64,000 bases of DNA. It comes from Aeromicrobium tamlense (GTDB lineage Bacteria; Actinomycetota; Actinomycetes; Propionibacteriales; Nocardioidaceae). Of the stretch, positions 1-8,609 are shown piece after piece. The notes below the pieces were generated by a model. That model saw nothing but the letters and a program-made list of their open reading frames with translations. It did no database searches and was not told the DNA's origin. The translations under genes were made by a program, and so were the position numbers. The number at the start of each line of letters is the position of its first letter. Position 1 is the stretch's first letter. Where the stretch lies: assembly GCF_013408555.1 (NCBI RefSeq), contig NZ_JACBZN010000001.1, positions 1 through 64,000 on the forward strand, in the 5' to 3' direction.

Positions 1-552
1 AGCCTGGTCACCACGACCGGTCAGAAGGACTTCACCCCGCAGCTGACCGAGCTGAAGAACGCCGGCATCGACAGCCTCGTCCTGCTGAACCTCTACACGG
101 ACGCCGCGCTGCAGATCAAGCAGGCGAAGGCCCTCGGACTGGACGTGCCGATCCTGGTCACGGCCAGCGCCAACAACCCCGAGCTGGTCAACATCGCCGG
201 TGCCGAGGCCGCCGAGGGCACGTACGTCTCGGCGATCTTCGACCCGGGCAGCAGCAACGAGGGCACCCAGGCGTTCGTCAAGGCGTTCAGCGACGCCAAC
301 GGTCGCGAGCCCAGCGAGGGCGCGGCCGTGGCCTACGACTCCGCGTGGGTCGTCTTCCGGGCCTTCGACGAGGGCGCGAAGGACCGAGAGTCGCTGATCA
401 GCACGATCGACGGCATCGAGTCCTTCGACCTGCCGATCGTCGGGGAGTTCGTCTTCAACGACAAGCACGAGCCCACCGTCACGCCCGGCAAGCCCTCGCA
501 GTCGCTGCTGCAGGTGCAGGGCGGCGAGATCAAGACGCGCCCCGGCGCGTGA
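1..552 (+). CDS. ABC transporter substrate-binding protein, branched-chain amino acid type (5' truncated)
   Basis: The window begins inside this gene; the reading frame is open from base 1 to a TGA at 550-552, giving the last 183 residues. It aligns along its whole visible length with the complete neighbour at 664-1836 (for example TTGQKDFTPQLT, TDAALQIKQA, AVAYDS, DRESLIS). It is therefore a tandem paralogue and belongs to the periplasmic Leu/Ile/Val-binding (LivJ-like) family. The role is capture of an amino-acid-like or organic-acid solute for an ABC importer; membrane and ATPase subunits are not in the window and may lie upstream. A strong hairpin follows the stop codon. Confidence 0.88.
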   Translation, partial: SLVTTTGQKDFTPQLTELKNAGIDSLVLLNLYTDAALQIKQAKALGLDVPILVTASANNPELVNIAGAEAAEGTYVSAIFDPGSSNEGTQAFVKAFSDANGREPSEGAAVAYDSAWVVFRAFDEGAKDRESLISTIDGIESFDLPIVGEFVFNDKHEPTVTPGKPSQSLLQVQGGEIKTRPGA

Positions 553-560
553 GTCCCGGT

Positions 561-589
561 CCGGCGGGTGCGGACTCCGCACCCGCCGG
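561..589 (+). terminator. Intergenic hairpin between two substrate-binding protein genes
   Basis: Perfect 14-bp inverted repeat (arms 561-574 and 576-589) just after the first stop codon. There is no T-run, and the next gene is co-directional 75 bases on. It may be a partial terminator or an mRNA 3'-end stabiliser. Confidence 0.6.
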
Positions 590-663
590 GCACCACTTCC
601 CCACCATCGCGGCGGCCGTCCGGTCGTGGCAGCAACTCCCAACCAACGAAAACCAGGAGTGAC

Positions 664-1836
664 ATGTCGAGGAAACAGCTGATGCTGGCCGCGCTGGCCG
701 GTGGAGCGCTCATGCTGAGCGCGTGTGGGGGCGGTGACGAGGCCGGTGACAAGGACACGATCGTCGTGGCCGTCGCAGGACCGATGACCGGAGAGAACGC
801 GATCTACGGCAAGAACCAGCTCGCGGGCGTCCAGTTCGCGGCGAAGCAAATCAACGACGGAGGCGGCGTCGAGTCCGGCCCGCTCAAGGGCGCGAAGATC
901 GAGGTCAAGTCGTTCGACGACGTGGCCGACCCCAACCAGGGCGCCTCGGTGGCGCAGAAGATCTGCGACGACGACGACATCATGGCCGTCTTCGGTCACA
1001 GCAACTCGTCCGTGACCCTCGCGGCGATGCCGATCTACGAGCGCTGCGGCATCCCGCTGTTCGTCAGCTACTCGTCGAACCCGGAGATCACGGCCGAGCT
1101 GCACGAGAACCTCTTCCGCACGCTCATCGACGACGCCTCCATGGGTGCCGAGATGGCGTACCAGGCGGGTCGGGAGATCGGCGCCGAGAAGGTCGGCCTG
1201 ATCGCCTCGGACGACGACTACGGCACCGGACTCGTGGAGTCCTTCGAGGAGACCGCGCCCGACGCGGGCCTCGAGGTGGTCGACTCGATCGCCACGACCA
1301 CCGGACAGAAGGACTTCACGCCCCAGCTGACCACGCTGCGCAACCAGGGCGTCGACACGATCGTCCTGCTGAACACGTACACCGACGCCGCCCTGCAGAT
1401 CAAGCAGGCCGACGCCCTGGGCTGGGACGACGTGAAGATCCTGGTCACGGCCGGCTCCAACACCCCCGAGCTGGTCAAGATCGCCGGCAAGGACGCCGTC
1501 GAGGGCGTGCTCGTGAACGCGGTCTTCGACCCGAACTCCTCGTCGGAGGGCGTGAAGTCCTTCGTGGACGCGTACTCCGCGGACAACGGCGAGGCGCCCG
1601 GTGAGGCCAACGCGGTCGCCTACGACTCGTTCTTCGTCTTCCTCGACGGGCTCGAGAACGGTGGCGAGGACCGCGAGTCGCTGATCTCGCAGGTCGCCGA
1701 CACCGAGTCGTTCGAGCTGCCGATCCGCGGCACGTTCCGCTTCGACGAGAACCAGGGTGCGGCGGTCGACCCGGACTCCCCGGCGACGGCGCTGCTGGAG
1801 ATCCAGGACGGCGCGTTCGCCTCGTTCACCCCGTGA
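664..1836 (+). CDS. ABC transporter substrate-binding lipoprotein, branched-chain amino acid type
   Basis: Complete 390-residue periplasmic-binding-protein type I of the LivJ family. The ATG at 664 is chosen because an AGGAG lies at 655-659 and because it opens a clear lipoprotein signal: basic MSRK, hydrophobic stretch, lipobox L18-S-A-C21, then a Gly-rich tether. The mature protein should be lipid-anchored outside the membrane and deliver solute to an ABC importer. The family binds amino acids but also amides, urea and aromatic acids, so the ligand cannot be read from sequence. It is a diverged copy of the preceding gene. The catabolic genes begin 85 bases downstream, suggesting it imports their substrate; a GC-rich hairpin in between could set a higher level for the binding protein. 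Confidence 0.92.
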   Translation: MSRKQLMLAALAGGALMLSACGGGDEAGDKDTIVVAVAGPMTGENAIYGKNQLAGVQFAAKQINDGGGVESGPLKGAKIEVKSFDDVADPNQGASVAQKICDDDDIMAVFGHSNSSVTLAAMPIYERCGIPLFVSYSSNPEITAELHENLFRTLIDDASMGAEMAYQAGREIGAEKVGLIASDDDYGTGLVESFEETAPDAGLEVVDSIATTTGQKDFTPQLTTLRNQGVDTIVLLNTYTDAALQIKQADALGWDDVKILVTAGSNTPELVKIAGKDAVEGVLVNAVFDPNSSSEGVKSFVDAYSADNGEAPGEANAVAYDSFFVFLDGLENGGEDRESLISQVADTESFELPIRGTFRFDENQGAAVDPDSPATALLEIQDGAFASFTP

Positions 1837-1839
1837 CCG

Positions 1840-1876
1840 GTCGGGGCGCCCCGCCCCCTTCACGGGGCGCCCCGAC
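1840..1876 (+). terminator. GC-rich hairpin between binding-protein gene and catabolic genes
   Basis: A 13-bp perfect stem (1840-1852 with 1864-1876, 11-base loop) directly after the stop at 1836 and before the MmgE/PrpD gene on the same strand. Likely a leaky terminator or mRNA-stabilising structure. Confidence 0.6.
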
Positions 1877-1921
1877 CCTCCCGCCCACCCACCTCACGTC
1901 TCGTCCTGCCAGGAGCTCCTC

Positions 1922-3271
1922 ATGACCGATCCCCTCAAGAAGATGTCCGACTGGGCCGCCGGCCTGCGCTGGGAGGACGTCCCGAGCGCCGTCCGCGAGC
2001 GGGCCGCCGACGCCCTGAGTGACACCGTCTCGACGATGGTCGGGGGAGCCGTGACCGGCTCGGCCGGCATCGCCGCGAAGGTCACCGGCCGCACCGCGGG
2101 CCCGTCCCCGGTCGTCGGCCGCGGCCAGGGCTCGTCGCCCACCATGGCCGCCTTCGCCAATGGCGTCGCGGCCAGTGCCCTGGACTTCGACGACGGCCAC
2201 TACCTGGCCGGCGCGATCCACCCCGGGTCGGTCATCGTGCCCGCCGTGCTCGCGGCGGCGACGAGCGGCACCACCGTGGCGGAGGCGCTCACGGCGCAGG
2301 TCGTCGGCTACGAGATCGGCCTGCGGGCCGCGCACCTGCTGTGGCCCAAGCACGACGGCGACCACTACCACTGCACGGGCTGCGCGGGCGCGATCGGCGC
2401 CGCCGCCGCGGCCGCCAAGGTCTCCGGAGCCGACGCCGACGAGATCGAGCGCGCCGTGAAGATCGGCTGGCTGCACGCCCCGATGGCCACGTTCGGCTCG
2501 CCCATGGTGAAGGAGTCGATCGGCTGGGGCGCCGCCACCGGCGTCATGGCCGCCGAGCTCGCGGCCGCCGGCTTCATGAGCCTGCCGGAGGGCTACGCGC
2601 TCGCCGACAACGACGTGCTCCCCGCGACCCCGTTCCACCAGCCCGGGGCGGCCGAGGACCCGTTCGTCACGAGCATCGGCGAGGTCTACGAGACGGGCAA
2701 CACCTATTTCAAGTCGTTCGCGGCCTGCCGCTACACGCACGCCGCCGCCGCGGGCTTCCGCGGACTGCTCGCCGAGCACGCGATCACGCCCGAGCGGATC
2801 GCACGGGTGCGCGTGGGGACCCACCAGGCCGCCACGTTCCTCGACGAGCTCCGTCCCGGCACGATCGACTCCGCGCAGTACAGCTTCCCGTTCGTGCTGG
2901 CCTCGATCGCGCTGCACGGCGCCGCCGGTGCGGCCGAGATGGACGAGTCCGTCCTCGCCGAGCCCGAGCGGCTCGACCTCGCCTCGCGCGTCGTCCTCGA
3001 GCACGACGCCGACCTCGACCAGCACTACCCGGCGCGCTACCCGAGCCGCGTCACGATCGAGACCACCGACGGCGCCAGCGTCGACGGCGTCTTCCTCGAC
3101 GCCCCGGGCGATCCCGGCACCGACTTCGGTCGCGCCGAGCTGCAGGAGAAGTGGCGTCTGCTGCTGACGCCGGCGCTGGGGGAGCAGTCCGACCGGGTCC
3201 TGGCGGGACTGCGGGACGACGACGCGCTCGTCCTCGACGCCTCGGCCCCTGCGTGGGAGGCATGGGCATGA
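1922..3271 (+). CDS. MmgE/PrpD family protein
   Basis: 449-residue member of the MmgE/PrpD fold, which includes 2-methylcitrate dehydratase, cis-aconitate decarboxylase and iminodisuccinate epimerase. The ATG at 1922 is preceded by AGGAG at 1911-1915. Visible family features are the N-terminal all-alpha region, the ALDFDDGH segment near residue 87 and the HPGSVIVPA segment after it. Its stop overlaps the start of the next gene (ATGA), so the two are translationally coupled. The usual prp partners (methylcitrate synthase, methylisocitrate lyase) are absent, so a propionate role is unlikely here. In this context it probably isomerises, dehydrates or epimerises an intermediate of the unknown pathway; the exact reaction is not predictable. 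Confidence 0.88.
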   Translation: MTDPLKKMSDWAAGLRWEDVPSAVRERAADALSDTVSTMVGGAVTGSAGIAAKVTGRTAGPSPVVGRGQGSSPTMAAFANGVAASALDFDDGHYLAGAIHPGSVIVPAVLAAATSGTTVAEALTAQVVGYEIGLRAAHLLWPKHDGDHYHCTGCAGAIGAAAAAAKVSGADADEIERAVKIGWLHAPMATFGSPMVKESIGWGAATGVMAAELAAAGFMSLPEGYALADNDVLPATPFHQPGAAEDPFVTSIGEVYETGNTYFKSFAACRYTHAAAAGFRGLLAEHAITPERIARVRVGTHQAATFLDELRPGTIDSAQYSFPFVLASIALHGAAGAAEMDESVLAEPERLDLASRVVLEHDADLDQHYPARYPSRVTIETTDGASVDGVFLDAPGDPGTDFGRAELQEKWRLLLTPALGEQSDRVLAGLRDDDALVLDASAPAWEAWA

Positions 3272-5259
3272 CGTCCGCCCACCTGCGCTCCCTCGTCGAG
3301 CCGCTGCGGCTCGGTCCGGTCACGCTGCGGAACCGCATCGTCGTCACGGCCCACGCGACGCACAACATCGACACCGAGCACCTGCCCAACGACGACGACG
3401 TCGCGTACTTCGCCGAGCGGGCGAAGGGCGGCGCGGCGATGGTCTCGATGGGCACGACCGCCGTGCACCCGAGCTCGCCCACGCCCTACGGGATCTACCA
3501 CAACTTCGACGACCGGATCGTCGAGCGCTACGAGCGTCTCTCGGAGGCCGTGCACGCCCACGGCGCCGTGATCGTGCCCCAGCTGGGGCACATGGGCGGG
3601 CGCACCGACGGCGGCGACGGCGGCGTCTGGGCGCCCTCGGGATTCTCGCACCACCTCTACGGCTCGGTCCCGCGCGAGATGACGCGGCGCCAGGTCGACG
3701 AGATCGTCGAGGCCTTCGCCAGCGCGGCCGAGCGGGCCGTGCGCGGTGGGATGGACGGCGTCGAGATCGCCGTGGGTCACGGCCAGCTGGTCAACCTGTT
3801 CCTCTCGCCCCTGACGAACCGCCGCGCCGACGAGTACGGCGGCAGCGACGAGGCGCGCTTCCTCTTCTGCCGGCGCGTGCTCGAGGCGGTGCGCGAGCGG
3901 ATCGGCGGCGCCCTGCTGATGGTGCGCGTCAACGGGTCGGACGAGACCGAGGGGTCGCTGGACACCGACGCCTGGCTCGACATCGACCAGCGGATCGACG
4001 AGCTCGGCATCGTCGACGGGATGAACGTCTCGGCGAACTTCAACGGCTCGGTCATCCCCACGATGGCGGTGCGCCGTGGCTGCTACCTGCACTACGCGCG
4101 TGCCGTGCGTGAGCGCGTCGGCCTGCCGGTCGGCGCGGTCGGGCGGATCACGGATCCCGCGATGGCCGCCGCGGCGATCGAGGCCGGCGACGCCGACTTC
4201 GTGGGCATGACGCGCGCCCACATCGCGGACCCCCACCTCGTCACGAAGATGCTCGAGGGGCGCGAGGACGAGATCCGGCCCTGCATCGGCTGCATCCAGA
4301 TGTGCCAGGGCGAGCTGGGCCGTCACCGCAACGTGAAGTGCGTCTACAACCCCGTCACGGGACGCGAGCGCTTCCTCGGCGACATCGAGACCACGACCGC
4401 GCCCACCTCGCGCCGCGTCGTGGTGGTCGGCGGCGGGCCCGCCGGACTCGAGACCGCGCGGGTCAGCGCCCTGCGCGGGCACGACGTCACGCTGTTCGAC
4501 GAGCGTCCCGACACCGGCGGCACCGTGCGGATCGCCGCGCGCACCGAGGGTCGCGACGGGCTGGTCGACGCCGTCGACTGGCTGGGCAACGAGGTCCGCC
4601 GCCTCGGCGTGGACCTGCGCCTGCGCCGGACCGCCGAGGGTCGCGACATCGCGGCGCTCGACCCCGACATCGTGGTCCTGGCCACCGGCGCTGCCGAGAC
4701 CCTGCCGCAGTGGGCGGCGCGCGACCACCGGCGCCTCGTCGCCGCGGCCGACGTCGTCTCGGGGCACCCGGTCCTCTCGGGCCGAGTCGTCGTGGTGGAC
4801 GAGCACCACCGCACCAACGCGATGTCGGCGGCCCTCGTCGCCGCGCGCGCCGGCTGCGAGGTGACCTTCGTGACTGCCACGCCGGGGCCCGCCGAGCTCG
4901 TGGAGCCCGAGGTCCGCGACGACTTCCTGACGCTCATGCACGAGGCCCGCATCGCGATCCGCTGCTCCACCAAGGTCACGGAGTTCGACCCCGCCGGGCC
5001 GCGGCTGCTGTGCCACCTCGGCGGCGTCGAGGCGCTGACCTACCGCCACACCGACGACCACGGACGGCCGGTCGTCCGCCCCTCCGAGGTCGTCGAGCTC
5101 GAGGCCGACTGGGTCGTCCACACCTGGACCGAGCCGCGCTCCGAGCTGTTCGACGAGCTGCCCGACGACGTCACCGTGCACGCGGTCGGCGACGTCATGA
5201 ACCCCCACCGCATCGAAGGTGCGGTCCACGCGGCCTTCCGACTCGCCGCGACCTTCTGA
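3268..5259 (+). CDS. FMN/FAD/4Fe-4S oxidoreductase, TMADH / 2,4-dienoyl-CoA reductase type
   Basis: 663 residues with the three-domain layout of this family: an old-yellow-enzyme TIM barrel (about 1-330), an iron-sulfur segment with C339-x2-C342-x3-C346-x11-C358, then a two-dinucleotide-fold region beginning with VVVVGGGPAGLE near 383. Relatives include trimethylamine dehydrogenase, FadH-type dienoyl-CoA reductase and N-methylproline demethylases. ATG 3268 is preferred over ATG 3262 because GGGAGG ends at 3260, too close for the earlier start. It overlaps the upstream gene by 4 bases. With an amine or amino-acid oxidase and RidA nearby, a C-N bond oxidation or demethylation role is possible, but enoate reduction is equally compatible. 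Confidence 0.9.
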   Translation: MTSAHLRSLVEPLRLGPVTLRNRIVVTAHATHNIDTEHLPNDDDVAYFAERAKGGAAMVSMGTTAVHPSSPTPYGIYHNFDDRIVERYERLSEAVHAHGAVIVPQLGHMGGRTDGGDGGVWAPSGFSHHLYGSVPREMTRRQVDEIVEAFASAAERAVRGGMDGVEIAVGHGQLVNLFLSPLTNRRADEYGGSDEARFLFCRRVLEAVRERIGGALLMVRVNGSDETEGSLDTDAWLDIDQRIDELGIVDGMNVSANFNGSVIPTMAVRRGCYLHYARAVRERVGLPVGAVGRITDPAMAAAAIEAGDADFVGMTRAHIADPHLVTKMLEGREDEIRPCIGCIQMCQGELGRHRNVKCVYNPVTGRERFLGDIETTTAPTSRRVVVVGGGPAGLETARVSALRGHDVTLFDERPDTGGTVRIAARTEGRDGLVDAVDWLGNEVRRLGVDLRLRRTAEGRDIAALDPDIVVLATGAAETLPQWAARDHRRLVAAADVVSGHPVLSGRVVVVDEHHRTNAMSAALVAARAGCEVTFVTATPGPAELVEPEVRDDFLTLMHEARIAIRCSTKVTEFDPAGPRLLCHLGGVEALTYRHTDDHGRPVVRPSEVVELEADWVVHTWTEPRSELFDELPDDVTVHAVGDVMNPHRIEGAVHAAFRLAATF

Positions 5260-5279
5260 CCTACCGAAAGGAACCACCC

Positions 5280-5627
5280 ATGGCCACCTACCCCCTCCGC
5301 GCGAGCGTCAAGGCAGGCTCGCTGCTCTTCGTGTCCGGCCAGCTCGGCATCGTCGACGGCGCGCTCGTCGACGGCGCCAGCGACCAGACCGACCGCGCGC
5401 TGGCCAACTTCGAGGCCGTCGTGCGCGAGCACGGCGCCACGCTGGCCGACGTCGTGAAGACCACCGTCTTCATGTCGTCGATGGAGCACTACGCCGACAT
5501 GAACGAGGTGTACGCGCGCTGGTTCCCGACCGACCCGCCGGCCCGCTCGGCCTTCGCGGTCCAGGAGCTGCCCCTCGGCGGTCTCGTCGAGATCGAGGGT
5601 GTCGTCCAGCTGCCGGAGGACCGATGA
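5280..5627 (+). CDS. RidA family imine/enamine deaminase
   Basis: 115-residue protein of the RidA/YjgF/UK114 family, close to the standard length. The catalytic Arg equivalent is R89 in PPARSAF, and the family's SGQLG (residues 19-23) is present. RidA proteins hydrolyse reactive imines and enamines to ketones and ammonia, acting as soluble trimers. The start at 5280 follows an AAAGGA ribosome-binding site; the TGA overlaps the ATG of the next gene. Its place in this cluster fits a step that releases an imine, presumably made by the flavin oxidase at 6394-7548. That link is inference. Confidence 0.93.
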   Translation: MATYPLRASVKAGSLLFVSGQLGIVDGALVDGASDQTDRALANFEAVVREHGATLADVVKTTVFMSSMEHYADMNEVYARWFPTDPPARSAFAVQELPLGGLVEIEGVVQLPEDR

Positions 5628-6346
5628 CGACTCCCGTCGCCGTCGTCACCGGGGGCTCGCGCGGCATCGGTCGCGCGTTCGTGCTGGAGTGCGCGCGCCG
5701 CGACTACGCGGTCGTGCTCACCCACCGCGGGCGTGGCACCGACGCCGAGGAGACCGTGCGCGCGGTGGAGGAGATCGGCGGTCGTGCGGTCGCCGTCGTC
5801 GCCGACGTCACGACGGACGAGGGCGTCGCTGCCGTGCAGTCGGCCGCCGGCGACCTCGGTGCCGTGTCGCTGCTGGTGAACAACGCCGGCATCCTCGCGC
5901 ACGGCGAGCTCGGCGAGACCACCGACGAGCTGTGGGACGACGCGTTCGCGATCCACGTGAAGGCGCCCATGAAGCTGACCCGGGCGCTGCGCGACGACCT
6001 CGCGGCGACCGGGGGAGCCGTGCTCAACCTGTCCTCGACCGGTGGTGTCGTGGGCTCGGTCCACGGCGTCTCCTACGGAGCGTCGAAGGCGGCGGTCATC
6101 GGACTGACGAAGACCCTCGCCCGCGAGCTCGCCCCGCACGTGCGGGTCAACGCCGTGGCGCCCGGCCCGGTCGCCACCGACATGTACGCCTCGATCCCGG
6201 CCGACGAGCAGACCGCGGTGGAGGACGAGACCCCGCTCAAGCGGATCGCCGACCCCGCGGAGATCGCCCGCACCGGCCTCGACGTGAGCTCCTGGCCGAA
6301 CGTCACGGGGCAGGTCATCGTCTCCGACGGTGGACGCGTCATGTGA
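5624..6346 (+). CDS. SDR family oxidoreductase
   Basis: 240-residue classical short-chain dehydrogenase. The cofactor motif TGGSRGIG is at 9-16, an NNAG follows, and the catalytic triad is intact with Ser137/138, Tyr151 and Lys155 (YGASK). The ATG at 5624 overlaps the RidA stop (ATGA). Substrate is unknown; FabG-like sequence suggests reduction or oxidation of a keto/hydroxy group in the pathway. It differs from the second SDR of this cluster (7545-8243), which lacks the Tyr-Lys pair. Confidence 0.92.
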   Translation: MTTPVAVVTGGSRGIGRAFVLECARRDYAVVLTHRGRGTDAEETVRAVEEIGGRAVAVVADVTTDEGVAAVQSAAGDLGAVSLLVNNAGILAHGELGETTDELWDDAFAIHVKAPMKLTRALRDDLAATGGAVLNLSSTGGVVGSVHGVSYGASKAAVIGLTKTLARELAPHVRVNAVAPGPVATDMYASIPADEQTAVEDETPLKRIADPAEIARTGLDVSSWPNVTGQVIVSDGGRVM

Positions 6347-6393
6347 TCCCGTCACACCCTGAACATCACCCACATCTTCGAAAGGACCCTTCA

Positions 6394-7548
6394 ATGGGAC
6401 AGACACCCGGCAACGACGCGACCAAGGTCGGCACCGCCATCATCGGCGGCGGCATCGTCGGTGTCACGCTCGCCTTCTACCTGGCCGAGCTCGGTGAGAA
6501 GGACATCGTCGTGCTCGAGGGTCGCGAGCTGGCCAGCGGATGCACGGGCGGGTCGCTCGGTGGCGTGCGCCAGCAGTTCAGCACGGCGACGGAGATCGAG
6601 CTGGCCATCCGTGGCCGCCGGTTCTGGCAGACGTTCGAGGACGTCTTCGATCAGCCGTGCCAGTACCACCAGGACGGCTACCTCATGCTGACCGGCCGCG
6701 AGGAGCTCTTCGCGAAGCTCGCCGAGGCGGCCAAGACGCAGGCGACGCACGGCGCGCCGAACGTCGAGATGCTCACCGCGCGGGACCTCAAGGAGGTCGT
6801 GCCGTGGCTCGGCACCGACGGCCTCGTCGGCGGCTGCTGGACCCCCGAGGACGGCCGCGTCAACCCGACCGACGGCGTCTACGGCGTGGCCGCGGCCGCG
6901 CGCCGGCTCGGCGTGAAGATCCGCGAGCGCTTCGAGGTCGCCGACCTCACGCAGGTCGAGGGCGGCTGGCTCATCGCCGGGCCCGAGCCCGTCGTGGCGG
7001 AGCGCGTCGTCGTGGCCAGCGGCCTGGGGTCGCCCAAGCTCCTGGCGAAGTTCGGCCTCGACATGGACATCTTCCCGATGTGGGTGCACTACGGCTTCAC
7101 GACGCCCGTCCTGGGCGACCAGCGCCTGCCGCTGACGATCGACCTCGAGACCGGCTGGTGCGTGGAGCGCGAGCAGGACGGCGCCATGGTGACGATCCTG
7201 AGCTCCACCCTGCCGGAGCGCTACGGCGTCAGCGACATGCTGGCCGAGTTCGCCGAGGCGTCCGAGACGCGCGCCCCGATCTTCGCCGAGGTCGGCATCC
7301 GCAGCACGATCAGCGCGGCCGCCGACGCGACCGGCGGCGACGGCCACCCGTTCATCGGCGAGGTCGAGTCGGGCCTGTGGACCATCACGGGCTTCGACGG
7401 CCACGGGACGATGATGGGCCCCGCCGCGTCGCAGCTGCTGGCCAAGCTCATGCTCGGCATGCCCGACCCGGTGCTGGACGTGAAGGCGTTCGACCCGCAC
7501 CGCACGGCCACCGAGAACCTCGAGTGGCTGCGGGCGGCGCGCAAGTGA
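6394..7548 (+). CDS. FAD-dependent oxidoreductase, DAO / sarcosine oxidase-like
   Basis: 384 residues with an N-terminal FAD-binding Rossmann motif (AIIGGGIVGVTLAFYLAE) and the C-terminal FDGHGTMMGPAA segment typical of the glycine/D-amino-acid oxidase (DAO) family. Start at 6394 behind a GAAAGGA site. Such enzymes oxidise the C-N bond of amino acids, N-methyl amino acids or cyclic amines to an imine. The RidA gene upstream could hydrolyse that product. The stop overlaps a GTG start (GTGA) of the next SDR. Whether it is an oxidase or dehydrogenase is not visible. Confidence 0.9.
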   Translation: MGQTPGNDATKVGTAIIGGGIVGVTLAFYLAELGEKDIVVLEGRELASGCTGGSLGGVRQQFSTATEIELAIRGRRFWQTFEDVFDQPCQYHQDGYLMLTGREELFAKLAEAAKTQATHGAPNVEMLTARDLKEVVPWLGTDGLVGGCWTPEDGRVNPTDGVYGVAAAARRLGVKIRERFEVADLTQVEGGWLIAGPEPVVAERVVVASGLGSPKLLAKFGLDMDIFPMWVHYGFTTPVLGDQRLPLTIDLETGWCVEREQDGAMVTILSSTLPERYGVSDMLAEFAEASETRAPIFAEVGIRSTISAAADATGGDGHPFIGEVESGLWTITGFDGHGTMMGPAASQLLAKLMLGMPDPVLDVKAFDPHRTATENLEWLRAARK

Positions 7549-8243
7549 GCCGTCCGGTCGCGATCGTCACCGCGGCGAGCAGCGGCATCGGCGCGGGGAT
7601 CGCCCGCACGCTGGCGTCGTCGCACGACCTCGTGCTGTTCGCCCGCTCCGAGGCCGTCGTCGAGCTCGCCAACGAGCTCGGAGCGGTCGCCGTGCGTGGC
7701 TCGCTGACGGACGCGGCCGACCGCGAGCACCTCGTGGCCACGACGATCGAGCGGTTCGGCCGCATCGACGCCGTGGCCGTGAACTCCGGCCACCCGCCGA
7801 AGGGCGACCTGCTGGAGCTCACCGACGAGGACTGGAGCACCGGCTTCGAGCTGCTGTTCACGAGCGTCGTCGACCTGGCCCGGCTGGTCACGCCGCACAT
7901 GCAGGCGGCCGGTCGTGGAGCCTGGGCCGTGGTGACGAGCTACGCCTCGCTCCTGCCCGAGCCGGCGATGCCCGTCTCGAGCGTCGTCCGCGCGGCGGTG
8001 CAGAGCTGGGTGAAGCTCTACGCCACGCGGGTCGCGGCCGACGGCATCCGCGCCAACTGCGTCCTGCCGGGCTTCGTGCAGACCCACCCGATCGACCGGG
8101 AGCGCCTGGCCACGATCCCGCAGCGTCGCTACGCCCAGCCCGGCGAGATCGGCACGGTCGTGCGCTTCCTGCTCTCGGACGAGGCGTCGTTCGTCACCGG
8201 CCAGAACCATGTCGTCGACGGCGGCATGATCCCCCTTCCCTGA
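7545..8243 (+). CDS. SDR family protein with divergent active site
   Basis: 232-residue SDR fold starting at GTG 7545, which overlaps the previous stop. The nucleotide motif TAASSGIG is normal, but NNAG is replaced by VNSG and the place where YxxxK is expected reads SSVVR (VSSVVRAAVQ), so the catalytic Tyr and Lys are missing. The C-terminal part (NCVLPGFVQT, TGQNHVVDGG) is otherwise typical. It may belong to the SDR subgroup that carries an N-x-x-R-type motif, or be a non-catalytic partner. Fold assignment is firm, activity is not. Confidence 0.85.
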   Translation: MSRPVAIVTAASSGIGAGIARTLASSHDLVLFARSEAVVELANELGAVAVRGSLTDAADREHLVATTIERFGRIDAVAVNSGHPPKGDLLELTDEDWSTGFELLFTSVVDLARLVTPHMQAAGRGAWAVVTSYASLLPEPAMPVSSVVRAAVQSWVKLYATRVAADGIRANCVLPGFVQTHPIDRERLATIPQRRYAQPGEIGTVVRFLLSDEASFVTGQNHVVDGGMIPLP

Positions 8244-8258
8244 ACCCGAGGAGCCTCC

Positions 8259-8609
8259 ATGTCCCACCCCGTCCGCCTGGCGCCCTTCAACGCCGACTTC
8301 ACCGCCCAGAACGGGCCGATCGACATCGAGCGCCGTTCGATGCCGAACGGCCTGTCCGAGCTGTCCGCCGGCATCGTGCGGTTCCCCGACGGAGGCCGCT
8401 CCGAGCCGTGGACCCTGCCGTACGAGGAGGCGTTCTACGTCATCGACGGCGAGCTCTCGCTGCACGTCGGCGACGAGACGATCGTGGTGCCGGCCGGCGA
8501 GGTCGTGACGCTCGAGAAGGGCTGCACGGTCGAGTACGAGGGCACGCCCGGGACGAACGCGTTCTTCTGCCTCGTGCCGGCCAACTGGCTGGAGACGATG
8601 GAGTCGTGA
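8259..8609 (+). CDS. Small cupin-domain protein
   Basis: 116 residues, single cupin barrel with PDGGRSEPWTLPYEEAFYVI, then GELSLHVGDE and the second conserved box around VPAGEVVTLEKGC. It resembles EutQ-type or uncharacterised cupins more than metal dioxygenases: the usual first-motif His pair is largely absent, with Glu/Tyr in its place. It may bind a small ligand or act as an isomerase or lyase. Start at 8259 with GAGGAG upstream; the stop overlaps the next GTG start. Confidence 0.85.
   Translation: MSHPVRLAPFNADFTAQNGPIDIERRSMPNGLSELSAGIVRFPDGGRSEPWTLPYEEAFYVIDGELSLHVGDETIVVPAGEVVTLEKGCTVEYEGTPGTNAFFCLVPANWLETMES

Noticed and set aside
2341-3267. In-frame N-terminal extension of the flavoenzyme
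   Set aside because: Overlaps the MmgE/PrpD gene and is Arg-rich shadow sequence; a Shine-Dalgarno and family homology place the start at 3268.
3037-5277. 746-residue minus-strand open frame
   Set aside because: Lies antisense to the flavoenzyme gene; low-complexity Arg/Asp/Val composition typical of shadow frames in GC-rich DNA, no domain.
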